A program made the translations under genes and the position numbers. DNA of 64,000 bases from SG8-41 sp036397875 (lineage in GTDB: Bacteria; Pseudomonadota; Gammaproteobacteria; Burkholderiales; SG8-41): contig DASWIC010000296.1 in NCBI GenBank assembly GCA_036397875.1, forward strand, positions 22,250 to 86,249. Direction: 5' to 3'. The notes below the pieces were generated by a model. It saw nothing but the letters and a program-made list of their open reading frames with translations, had not been told where the DNA came from and made no database searches. Positions 44,364 through 51,708 of the stretch are shown piece by piece (position 1 is the stretch's first letter; every line of letters begins with the position of its first letter).

Positions 44364-46037
44364 TCAGTCGGTCACGGCGCCGCGGCTCGCCGAGGAAACC
44401 TGTGCCGCGTACTTGGCCATGATGCCGCGCGTGTAGCGCGGCGCCGGCGCACGCCATGCCGCGCGTCGGCGCGCGAGCTCTTCGTCGGATACGTTGACCT
44501 GCAGCAGGCGGCGTTCGGCGTCGATTGTGACCGAGTCGCCTTCGTGCACCAGCGCGATCGGGCCGCCTACCGCGGCTTCCGGCGCGACGTGCCCCACGAC
44601 CATGCCGTAGGTTCCGCCCGAGAAGCGCCCGTCGGTGATGAGCCCCACGTCCTCGGCGTGCCCCTCGCCCACCAGCGCGGAAGTGGGCGAGAGCATCTCG
44701 CGCATGCCCGGCCCGCCTTTCGGTCCCTCGTAGCGGATCACCACCACGTCACCCGAGCGAATGTCCTTCCTGAGGATCGCGGCCATCGCCGCCTCCTCGG
44801 AGTCGAATACCCGCGCAGGCCCGGTGATCTTCGGGCGCTTCAGCCCGGCGATCTTGGCGACCGCCCCTTCCGGCGCGAGATTGCCCTTGAGAATGGCGAG
44901 GTGGCCGTGCGGGTAGATCGGGTTCTCCCATTGCCGGATCACGTCCTGGTTGCGCGGCGGGCGCGCGGGCACCTTCCGCAGGAGCTCGCCGAGAGTCTTG
45001 CCGGTGATCGTCATGCAATCGTCGTGCAGCAGCCCGTGCTCGAGCAGCATCTTCATCACCTGCGGGATGCCGCCCGCCTCGTGCAGGTTGGTCGCGACGT
45101 AGCGCCCCGAGGGCTTCAGGTCGCACAGCACCGGGACCCGCCCGCGGATAGTCTCGAAGTCGTCCATCGCGAGCGGCACCTCCGCGGCGTGCGCGATCGC
45201 GAGAAGGTGCAGCACGGCGTTGGTGGAACCGCCGACCGCCATGACGACCGCGATGGCGTTCTCGAAGCTCTTGCGCGTCATGATCGCGCGCGGCAGGAGC
45301 TCCCGCTTAATCGCGTGAACCAGCGCCTGCGCCGACTCGGCCGCGCTGTCGTGCTTTTCCCTGTCTTCCGCTGCCATGGTCGACGAGCCCGGCAGGCTCA
45401 TGCCCATGGCCTCGATCGCCGAGGACATGGTGTTGGCGGTGTACATGCCGCCGCACGAGCCGGCCCCGGGACAGGCGCGGCGCTCGACCCCCAGCAGCTC
45501 TTCCTTGCCGATCTTGCCTGCGGTGAATTCACCGACCGCCTCGAACGAGCTCACCACGGTCAAGTCGCGTCCCCGGTAGTGGCCGGGCTTGATGGTGCCG
45601 CCATAGACGAAGATCGCCGGGATGTTCAAGCGGCCGATGGCGATCATCGCGCCCGGCATGTTCTTGTCGCAGCCGCCGATCGCGATGAGCCCGTCCATGC
45701 GCTGCCCCTGCACGGCGGTCTCGATCGAGTCCGCGATCACTTCGCGCGACACCAGGGAGAATTTCATGCCCTCGGTGCCCATCGAGATGCCGTCGGAGAC
45801 CGTGATCGTGCCGAAAGTCTGCGGCATCGCGCCAGCGCGCTTCGCAGCCGCCTCCGCGCGCCGCGTGAGGTCATTCAGGCCCAGGTTGCACGGCGTGATC
45901 GTGGAATAGCCGTTGGCGATGCCCACGATCGGTTTCTTGAAATCGGCGTCCTTGAAGCCGACCGCGCGCAGCATCGCGCGGTTGGGCGAGCGCTGCACGC
46001 CCTGGGTGATCAGCTGGCTGCGCTTGTTGAGCGGCAT
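44364..46037 (-). CDS. ilvD: Dihydroxy-acid dehydratase
   Basis: Fe-S dehydratase of isoleucine/valine (and pantothenate) synthesis. 557 residues: iron-sulfur ligand cysteines in STITPCNLGL, GGCDKNMPG and GSCGGMYTANTM, the Mg/substrate DGISMGTEGM segment, and the C-terminal LITDGRFSGGTYGMVVGHVAPEA. CGGAG precedes the ATG by 7 bp. Divergent from lgt; a minus-strand TATA-rich stretch at 46058-46066 may serve it. Confidence 0.96.
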   Translation of the reverse strand: MPLNKRSQLITQGVQRSPNRAMLRAVGFKDADFKKPIVGIANGYSTITPCNLGLNDLTRRAEAAAKRAGAMPQTFGTITVSDGISMGTEGMKFSLVSREVIADSIETAVQGQRMDGLIAIGGCDKNMPGAMIAIGRLNIPAIFVYGGTIKPGHYRGRDLTVVSSFEAVGEFTAGKIGKEELLGVERRACPGAGSCGGMYTANTMSSAIEAMGMSLPGSSTMAAEDREKHDSAAESAQALVHAIKRELLPRAIMTRKSFENAIAVVMAVGGSTNAVLHLLAIAHAAEVPLAMDDFETIRGRVPVLCDLKPSGRYVATNLHEAGGIPQVMKMLLEHGLLHDDCMTITGKTLGELLRKVPARPPRNQDVIRQWENPIYPHGHLAILKGNLAPEGAVAKIAGLKRPKITGPARVFDSEEAAMAAILRKDIRSGDVVVIRYEGPKGGPGMREMLSPTSALVGEGHAEDVGLITDGRFSGGTYGMVVGHVAPEAAVGGPIALVHEGDSVTIDAERRLLQVNVSDEELARRRAAWRAPAPRYTRGIMAKYAAQVSSASRGAVTD

Positions 46038-46060
46038 GGGGAAACTCCGGAAGTGGCTTA

Positions 46061-46066
46061 TATAAT
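46061..46066 (+). promoter_or_regulatory. Probable -10 element for lgt (TATAAT)
   Basis: Perfect TATAAT 27 bp before the lgt ATG in the 55-bp ilvD/lgt divergent gap. No good -35 at 16-18 bp; the A/T core is nearly symmetrical and may also serve ilvD. Confidence 0.45.
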
Positions 46067-46092
46067 GAGGAGTGGGATTTTAGCTCAACCTC

Positions 46093-46878
46093 ATGCTGGT
46101 CCATCCTCAATTCGATCCGGTCGCAGTCAGCATCGGCCCCGTGGCGGTGCGCTGGTACGGCCTCATGTACCTGGTTGGCTTTGCGCTGTGCTGGGCCGCC
46201 GGTCGCTACCGCATCGCGCGCACGCCCGGGGCCGTGTGGACGGCGAAGGACCTCGATGACGCGCTGTTCTACGTGATACTGGGCACCATTCTCGGCGGGC
46301 GCCTGGGCTACGTCCTGTTCTACAAGCTCGCCGACTTTGCCGCCGAGCCCTGGCGCGTCTTCTACGTCTGGGAAGGCGGCATGTCGTTTCATGGCGGGAT
46401 GCTGGGCGTGATCGCCGCCATCGCGTGGTTCGCGTGGCGCCGGCGTCAGGACTGGCTCGCCGTCACCGATTTCATCGCGCCCCTGGTGCCGCTCGCACTC
46501 GGGGCCGGCCGTCTCGGCAATTTCATCAATGCGGAACTGTGGGGCCGTCCCGCGGCGGTGCCATGGGCGATGGTGTTCCCCAACGTGGACGGCGTGCCGC
46601 GCCATCCCTCGCAGCTCTATGAGTTCTTCCTGGAGGGCGTCCTGCTGTTTGCGGTCCTGTGGTGGTTCTCGCTGCGGCCGCGCCCGCGCGGCGCGGTCTC
46701 GGGGGCGTTTCTGGCCGGTTACGGCCTGTTCCGCTTTCTCGTCGAATTCACGCGCGAGCCCGACCGCTTTCTCGGACTGCTCTCGCTCGGGCTCTCGATG
46801 GGTCAGTGGCTGTCGGCGCCGATGGTCGTCGCGGGCGCGGCGCTGATCGTATGGGCCTACTCGGCGAAGAAAGCGTGA
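46093..46878 (+). CDS. lgt: Phosphatidylglycerol-prolipoprotein diacylglyceryl transferase
   Basis: Adds the diacylglyceryl group to the lipobox cysteine of prolipoproteins in the inner membrane. 261 residues with about seven transmembrane helices; signature segments RWYGLMYLVGF, GGRLGYVLFY, the essential histidine region GGMSFHGGMLGV, and the Lgt signature GRLGNFINAELWGRP with RHPSQLYE. The stop codon lies inside a CGTGAAT heptamer repeat. PilP, LivK and the PA2778-type protein in this window are likely substrates. Confidence 0.96.
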   Translation: MLVHPQFDPVAVSIGPVAVRWYGLMYLVGFALCWAAGRYRIARTPGAVWTAKDLDDALFYVILGTILGGRLGYVLFYKLADFAAEPWRVFYVWEGGMSFHGGMLGVIAAIAWFAWRRRQDWLAVTDFIAPLVPLALGAGRLGNFINAELWGRPAAVPWAMVFPNVDGVPRHPSQLYEFFLEGVLLFAVLWWFSLRPRPRGAVSGAFLAGYGLFRFLVEFTREPDRFLGLLSLGLSMGQWLSAPMVVAGAALIVWAYSAKKA

Positions 46879-46901
46879 ATCGTGGCTCGTGAATCGTGTT
46901 T
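46874..46901. repeat. Heptamer repeat overlapping the lgt stop
   Basis: CGTGAAT CGTGGCT CGTGAAT CGTGTTT: four 7-nt phased units, two identical. The first overlaps the lgt TGA (46876-46878). It lies just upstream of the tRNA-Ala promoter. No inverted second arm is visible. Confidence 0.6.
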
Positions 46902-46911
46902 CGAAGCGAGA

Positions 46912-46941
46912 TTGTCGCGATCCGCGGAGCCATTGTAGAAT
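46912..46941 (+). promoter_or_regulatory. Promoter of the tRNA-Ala gene
   Basis: TTGTCG (46912-46917), 18-bp spacer, TAGAAT (46936-46941), with transcription expected about 16 bp before the mature tRNA 5' end. Confidence 0.6.
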
Positions 46942-46963
46942 TCCGCCCTCGCAGCACAGCCGT

Positions 46964-47039
<76 letters not shown>

Positions 47040-47146
47040 TTCTTCCCGCGCCGGACCCCACCCGGCTTCCCGCCACACTGATACTTGTTTCAGCCTGGCA
47101 TCTGGCAGAATAGCGGCACGCTGCCCGCCACAACGAGAACAACGCG

Positions 47147-47773
47147 ATGTTGAACAAGCTGATGCCGCGTGAAGGCAGGTTTTTCGATCTGTTCAACGCA
47201 CACGCGGCGCAGATCGTCGAAGGCAGCCACGCGCTGGTGCGGCTCATCGCCGATCCCGCGTCATCCGCCGCCCATGCCGAGCACATCGATACGGCCGAGC
47301 GCGCCGCGGACAAGATCACGCACGAGGCGATCACGCTGCTGCACAAGACGTTCATTACGCCGATCGACCGCGACCAGATCCACCAGCTCATCACCCGCAT
47401 GGACGACATCCTGGACTTGATCCAGGACGTGGCGGAGTCGATCGTGCTCTACGATATCCGGCGCACGACCCCCGAGGCGCAGCAGCTGGCGCAGATCTGC
47501 CAGATGACGTGCGACCGCGTGAAGGCGGCGGTGGGCCTCCTCGCGCATTTGCGCCAGCCGGAGGCGATACTCAAGACCTGCGAGGAGATCGACCGGCTCG
47601 AATCCGACGCCGATCGAGTCATGCGCTCCGCGATGTCGAGGCTGTTCCGGGATGAGCCCGACGTCAAGCAGCTGATCAAGCTGCGCTCAATCTACGAACT
47701 GCTCGAGTTGATCACCGACCGCTGTGAGGACGTGGCGAATATCGTCGAAGGCATCGTGCTGGAGCACTCGTAG
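47147..47773 (+). CDS. PhoU-like phosphate transport accessory protein (DUF47)
   Basis: A 208-residue all-helical cytoplasmic protein, starting MLNKLMPREGRFFDLFNAHA, with the family segments FITPIDRDQIHQLITRMDDILDLIQDVAESIVLYDI and LRSIYELLELITDRCEDVANIVEGIVLEHS. Proteins of this type are paired with Pit transporters, as here (pit starts 11 bp later), and are thought to modulate phosphate uptake. A TTGTTT (47085-47090) with AGAATA 16 bp on is a possible promoter. Confidence 0.93.
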   Translation: MLNKLMPREGRFFDLFNAHAAQIVEGSHALVRLIADPASSAAHAEHIDTAERAADKITHEAITLLHKTFITPIDRDQIHQLITRMDDILDLIQDVAESIVLYDIRRTTPEAQQLAQICQMTCDRVKAAVGLLAHLRQPEAILKTCEEIDRLESDADRVMRSAMSRLFRDEPDVKQLIKLRSIYELLELITDRCEDVANIVEGIVLEHS

Positions 47774-47784
47774 GACGCCGCCCT

Positions 47785-48792
47785 ATGGATCCCGTCACCA
47801 TCAGCCTGGGCGCGGTGATCTTCCTGATTTTTGTCGCGCTCGTCTTTGACTTCCTGAACGGCTTCCACGATGCGGCGAATTCCATCGCGACCGTCGTTTC
47901 CACGCGCGTGCTCAAGCCGCACCAGGCGGTGCTGATGGCCGCGTTCTTCAATTTCGCGGCGCTGTTCGTCTTTCAGCTCAAGGTCGCGACCACCATCGGG
48001 CGCGGCATCGTCGATCCCTCGGTGGTGGACCATTACGTGGTATTCGGGGCGCTCACCGGCGCGATCGTCTGGAACCTGATCACGTGGTGGTACGGCATTC
48101 CCTCGAGCTCCTCGCACGCGTTGATCGGCGGCCTGGTGGGCGCGGCGGTGGCGAACAGCGGCATCTGGGCGATGGTCGGAAGCGGGCTCGCCAAAACCAT
48201 CGCCTTCATCTTCATCGCCCCTTTGCTCGGCCTGATCCTCGGCTCCGGCCTGATGATCGCGGTGTCGTGGCTGTTCCTGCGCGCCACGCCGGCGCGCGTG
48301 GACAAATGGTTCCGCAGGCTGCAACTGCTGTCGGCTTCGCTCTACAGCCTCGGCCACGGCGGCAACGACGCGCAAAAAACGATCGGGGTCATCTGGATGC
48401 TGCTGATCGCGGCGGGCATCACCAGTACGGCCGACCCCGTCCCGGCGTGGGTGGTCGTGTCGTGCTACCTGACGATTGCGCTTGGCACGGCGTTCGGAGG
48501 CTGGCGCATCGTCAGGACCATGGGACAGCGCATCACGAAACTGAGGCCGGTCGGAGGGTTCTGCGCCGAGACCGGCGGGGCGATGACGCTGTTTCTCGCC
48601 ACCGGCTTCGGCATCCCGGTATCCACCACCCATACCATTACTGGCTCGATCGCGGGCGTGGGCGCGGCGCAATCGGTCTCGGCGGTGCGCTGGGGCATTG
48701 CCGGAGACCTGCTTGTCGCCTGGATCCTCACCATCCCGTGCTCGGCATTCCTCGCGGCGATCGCGTGGTGGCTGGCCCAGTACTTTTTCTGA
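47785..48792 (+). CDS. pit: Low-affinity inorganic phosphate transporter (PiT family)
   Basis: Inner-membrane metal-phosphate/H+ symporter. The 335-residue sequence carries the duplicated PiT signature: FDFLNGFHDAANSIATVVSTRVL near the N-terminus and LYSLGHGGNDAQKTIGVIW in the second half. GIPSSSSHALIGGLVGAA and GIPVSTTHTITGSIAGVGAA add to this. About ten transmembrane helices. Forms an operon with the DUF47 gene upstream. Confidence 0.95.
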   Translation: MDPVTISLGAVIFLIFVALVFDFLNGFHDAANSIATVVSTRVLKPHQAVLMAAFFNFAALFVFQLKVATTIGRGIVDPSVVDHYVVFGALTGAIVWNLITWWYGIPSSSSHALIGGLVGAAVANSGIWAMVGSGLAKTIAFIFIAPLLGLILGSGLMIAVSWLFLRATPARVDKWFRRLQLLSASLYSLGHGGNDAQKTIGVIWMLLIAAGITSTADPVPAWVVVSCYLTIALGTAFGGWRIVRTMGQRITKLRPVGGFCAETGGAMTLFLATGFGIPVSTTHTITGSIAGVGAAQSVSAVRWGIAGDLLVAWILTIPCSAFLAAIAWWLAQYFF

Positions 48793-48805
48793 CCGGAAGT
48801 GGATG

Positions 48806-49960
48806 ATGGCGACCTCGTCCGGTACGCTTTCGACCCCGAGCGCGGAGCACCGCGGGCTGCTGGCGGAAAGCGTCGCGGATTTCGTCGCGCGCGGCACCGA
48901 CATCGCGCGGGTGCGCCGGTTGCGCGGCACGAGCGCCGAGTATGACCGCGCACTCTGGAAAAAGATGGCAGGGCTCGGCTGGCTGGGCATCCTCGTTCCT
49001 GAACGCTACGGCGGGCTCGGGCTGGGCCTCGCGGACATGGCGATCGTCGCCAGGGGGCTCGCGCGCGCGCTGATTCCCGAGCCGCTCACCGCGACAGCGG
49101 TGGCGGCGGCGACCGCGCTCGGCGCGGCCGAGAACGAGGCGCTCAAGCGCGCGCAACTGCCGCGGCTCGTCGCAGGAGACCTGCTGCCCGTGCTGGCGTG
49201 GCAGGAGCAGGCGGGTGGACTCGACCCCGCGGCGGTCGAAACCCGCGCGACACCGTTTGAAGGCGGTTTCAAGCTGAATGGCACGAAGCGTTTCGTCGCC
49301 GGCGCGGCCCAGGCCGACGCTTTCCTCGTGTCCGCGCGTGCGGGCGGCGGTGTCGTGCTGTTGCTGCTGCCGCGCGAGACCGCGGGCGCAGCGCTTAGTT
49401 TCGAGCCGCTCGCCGATGGACGCGCGTTCGGCACCCTCGCGCTGCACGATGCGCTCGTTCCCCGGTCCGGCTTGGCGGCAAGCGGGGCGGCCGCACTCGA
49501 GGCGCTCGCCCGGGCGTTCGACCACGGCTGCGCGATCGCGGGCGCGGAGCTCGCCGGCGTGATGGATCGAGCGCTCGAGATGAGCCTGGACTACCTGCGT
49601 ACTCGCGTGCAATTCGGAAAGCCGATCGGCGCGTTCCAGGCCCTGCAACACCGCGCGGTGGATCTCCATATACACCGGGAGCTTGCATCCGCGGTGCTGG
49701 AGGAAGCGCTCGACGTGCTCGACCGCAACCCTGCGGCCCCGGCGCGGGCGGCCGCCGCGAGCCGGGTCAAGGCGCGTTGCGCGGACGCGGCGACGAGAAT
49801 CACGCGCGAAGCGATCCAGTTCCACGGCGCGATCGGATTTACCGACGAGTTCGACGTCGGGCTCTACCTCAAGCGCGCGCTGGTGCTCACGGCATGGCTC
49901 GGCGGCGCGACCTGGCACCGCCGCCGTTACGCGCGTCTCGCAATCGAATCGTCGACATGA
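48806..49960 (+). CDS. Acyl-CoA dehydrogenase family protein (first of a pair)
   Basis: 384 residues with the ACAD fold: N-terminal helical domain (LAESVADFVARGTDIARVRRL, KMAGLGWLGILVPERYGGLGLG), β-domain (TKRFVAGAAQADAFLVSARAG), and C-terminal FAD domain (RVQFGKPIGAFQALQHRAVDLHI, EAIQFHGAIGFTDEFDVGLYLKRA). GGAAG lies 7 bp before the ATG at 48806 (another ATG is at 48803). Its stop overlaps the next ACAD gene (ATGA), so the two probably form a heteromeric enzyme. Substrate unknown. Confidence 0.9.
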   Translation: MATSSGTLSTPSAEHRGLLAESVADFVARGTDIARVRRLRGTSAEYDRALWKKMAGLGWLGILVPERYGGLGLGLADMAIVARGLARALIPEPLTATAVAAATALGAAENEALKRAQLPRLVAGDLLPVLAWQEQAGGLDPAAVETRATPFEGGFKLNGTKRFVAGAAQADAFLVSARAGGGVVLLLLPRETAGAALSFEPLADGRAFGTLALHDALVPRSGLAASGAAALEALARAFDHGCAIAGAELAGVMDRALEMSLDYLRTRVQFGKPIGAFQALQHRAVDLHIHRELASAVLEEALDVLDRNPAAPARAAAASRVKARCADAATRITREAIQFHGAIGFTDEFDVGLYLKRALVLTAWLGGATWHRRRYARLAIESST

Positions 49961-51123
49961 GCTCCCCAACCGCGCAGACCGACTACCACGCGATGGGCGA
50001 CGAGGACTTCCGGCGTGAAGTCCGCGCGTTCGTCGAGCGGGAGTATCCGCCGCGCCTGCGCTACATCCTGCACCGCGCGCGCTGGCGCGAGATGAAGGGC
50101 TGGTGGCGCAGGCTCTATGAAAAGGGCTGGATCGCGCCCAACTGGCCGCGCAGCCGCGGCGGCATGGCGCTCGACGCCGGCAAGATGGTGATCTACCTCG
50201 AGGAGATGGAGCGCCACGGCGTCGCGCGGCCGCCGGACCAGGGCATCACCCAGGTCGGCCCGCTCATCATGCGCTTCGGCACCGCGGCGCAGCAGGAGCA
50301 CTACCTGCCGCGCACGCTCTCCGGAGAGTACATCTGGTGCCAGGGATACTCCGAGCCCAACGCGGGCTCCGACCTGGCGGGCCTGCAGACCGCGGCCGTG
50401 CTCGAGGGCGAGCACTTCGTCGTCAACGGCCAGAAGATCTGGACCTCGCTCGCCGACGACGCGACCCATATCTATCTGCTCGCCCGCACCGGGAAGGGCG
50501 CGAAGAAGCAGCAAGGCATCAGTTTCCTGCTGGTGGATCTCAAGACGCCCGGCATCACGCTGCGCCCGATCCGCAACCTCGCCGGCCACGACGAGTTCTG
50601 CCAGGTGTTCTTCGACAACGTGCGCGTGCCGCGCGGCAACCTCGTGGGCGAGCTCGATGACGGCTGGACCGTGGCGAAGGCGCTGCTCGGGTTCGAGCGG
50701 CTCTCTATCGGCAGCCCCCGCCGTCCCCAGTATGCGTTGAACCGACTGGAGGCGATCGCGCGCGCGAAGGGCTTGTTCGGCGACCCCGGGTTCGTCGACC
50801 GTTTTACCGCGCTCAAGCTCGACATCGAGGACGGGGCGACGCTCTACGGCCGCTTCGTCGAGCAGGTCAAGCGCGGCGAGCCGCTCGGGCACGACGTGTC
50901 CATGTTGAAGATCTGGACCATGGAGACGTGGCAGCGCCTGACCGAGCTGCTGGTCGAGGCCGGCGCCGAGCAGGGCGTCCTCGCCGGCGTGCACGACGTC
51001 GCCGGCGTGGAAGCGGATTTTCTCAACCCTTTCTATTACTCGCGTCCCGCCACCATCTACGGCGGCTCGAGCGAGATCCAGCGCAACATACTCGCCAAGT
51101 ACGTGTTGAAGCTCCCCGGTTGA
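49957..51123 (+). CDS. Acyl-CoA dehydrogenase family protein (second of a pair)
   Basis: 388 residues with the classic FadE features: GYSEPNAGSDLAGLQTAA (acyl-CoA and flavin contact), VNGQKIWTSLADDATHIYLLART, and the C-terminal YYSRPATIYGGSSEIQRNILAKYVL. Start ATG 49957 overlaps the previous gene by 4 bp. The paired, overlapping organisation resembles α2β2 ACADs used for bulky CoA substrates; that is inference. ridA follows 68 bp later. Confidence 0.92.
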   Translation: MSSPTAQTDYHAMGDEDFRREVRAFVEREYPPRLRYILHRARWREMKGWWRRLYEKGWIAPNWPRSRGGMALDAGKMVIYLEEMERHGVARPPDQGITQVGPLIMRFGTAAQQEHYLPRTLSGEYIWCQGYSEPNAGSDLAGLQTAAVLEGEHFVVNGQKIWTSLADDATHIYLLARTGKGAKKQQGISFLLVDLKTPGITLRPIRNLAGHDEFCQVFFDNVRVPRGNLVGELDDGWTVAKALLGFERLSIGSPRRPQYALNRLEAIARAKGLFGDPGFVDRFTALKLDIEDGATLYGRFVEQVKRGEPLGHDVSMLKIWTMETWQRLTELLVEAGAEQGVLAGVHDVAGVEADFLNPFYYSRPATIYGGSSEIQRNILAKYVLKLPG

Positions 51124-51191
51124 TTGCCGGCGAAGAGCGCCTCATCATAAGGCGCCGCCCGCGCGCGACCCCGGGCGAAGGAGAGCGATGC

Positions 51192-51572
51192 ATGGCCCGT
51201 CAAGTCATCCATACCGACGCCGCGCCGAAGGCGATCGGGACGTATTCGCAGGCGGTGCGCTGCGGCGCGACCGTCTATCTCGCGGGGCAGATCGCCCTCG
51301 ATCCCGCCACGATGGAGCTCGCCGCGGGCGCCGGCCCGCAGATCCACCGGGTATTCCAGAACCTGCAGGCGGTGGCGCGGGCGGCCGGCGGGGACCTGAA
51401 GGACGTCGTGAAGCTCACCGTCTACCTCACCGATCTCGGCCACTTCGCGCTGGTCAACGAGACCATGGCCGCCTATTTTTCGCCGCCCTACCCCGCGCGC
51501 GCCGCGGTCGGCGTCGCGAGCCTGCCGCGCGGCGCGCTGGTCGAGATGGATGCCGTCATGCACCTCGAGTGA
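51192..51572 (+). CDS. RidA family protein (reactive enamine/imine deaminase)
   Basis: 126-residue YjgF/YER057c/UK114 protein that typically hydrolyses 2-aminoacrylate and related imines. Begins MARQVIHTDAAPKAIGTYSQAVRCG and includes VYLAGQIALDP, LTVYLTDLGHFALVNE, and the catalytic-site segment YPARAAVGVASLPRGALVEMDAV with the conserved Arg and Glu. GAAGGAGA lies upstream of the ATG. A longer open frame overlapping the ACAD gene is a shadow. Confidence 0.94.
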   Translation: MARQVIHTDAAPKAIGTYSQAVRCGATVYLAGQIALDPATMELAAGAGPQIHRVFQNLQAVARAAGGDLKDVVKLTVYLTDLGHFALVNETMAAYFSPPYPARAAVGVASLPRGALVEMDAVMHLE

Positions 51573-51590
51573 AGGGGCGCGCCGAGGGGC

Positions 51591-51638
51591 GGGAGTGAGG
51601 GATGGAGAGAGGTCGGGAGTGAGGGATGGGGGAGGTGA
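51591..51638. repeat. Octamer-phased purine repeat between ridA and recG
   Basis: GGGAGTGA GGGATGGA GAGAGGTC GGGAGTGA GGGATGGG GGAGGTGA: six 8-nt phased units forming two copies of a 24-bp block. A 16-bp stretch (51590-51605) is repeated exactly at 51614-51629. Entirely intergenic. Confidence 0.65.
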
Positions 51639-51708
51639 CCCCCGGTGGCGCGCAGGGCGCCCGAAACGAAACGTCGATATCTCGCGATGACACCGTCTGA
51701 GGGCGCCG

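Noticed and set aside
44263..44457. 64-codon minus-strand frame after ilvD
   Set aside because: Starts within ilvD. The last 25 residues look protein-like (LRDVLIGHLQKLEGF) but no start codon with a ribosome site follows the ilvD stop.
44349..46259. 636-codon plus-strand open frame
   Set aside because: Antisense to ilvD and overlapping lgt in another frame; ilvD is unambiguous by its Fe-S and substrate motifs.
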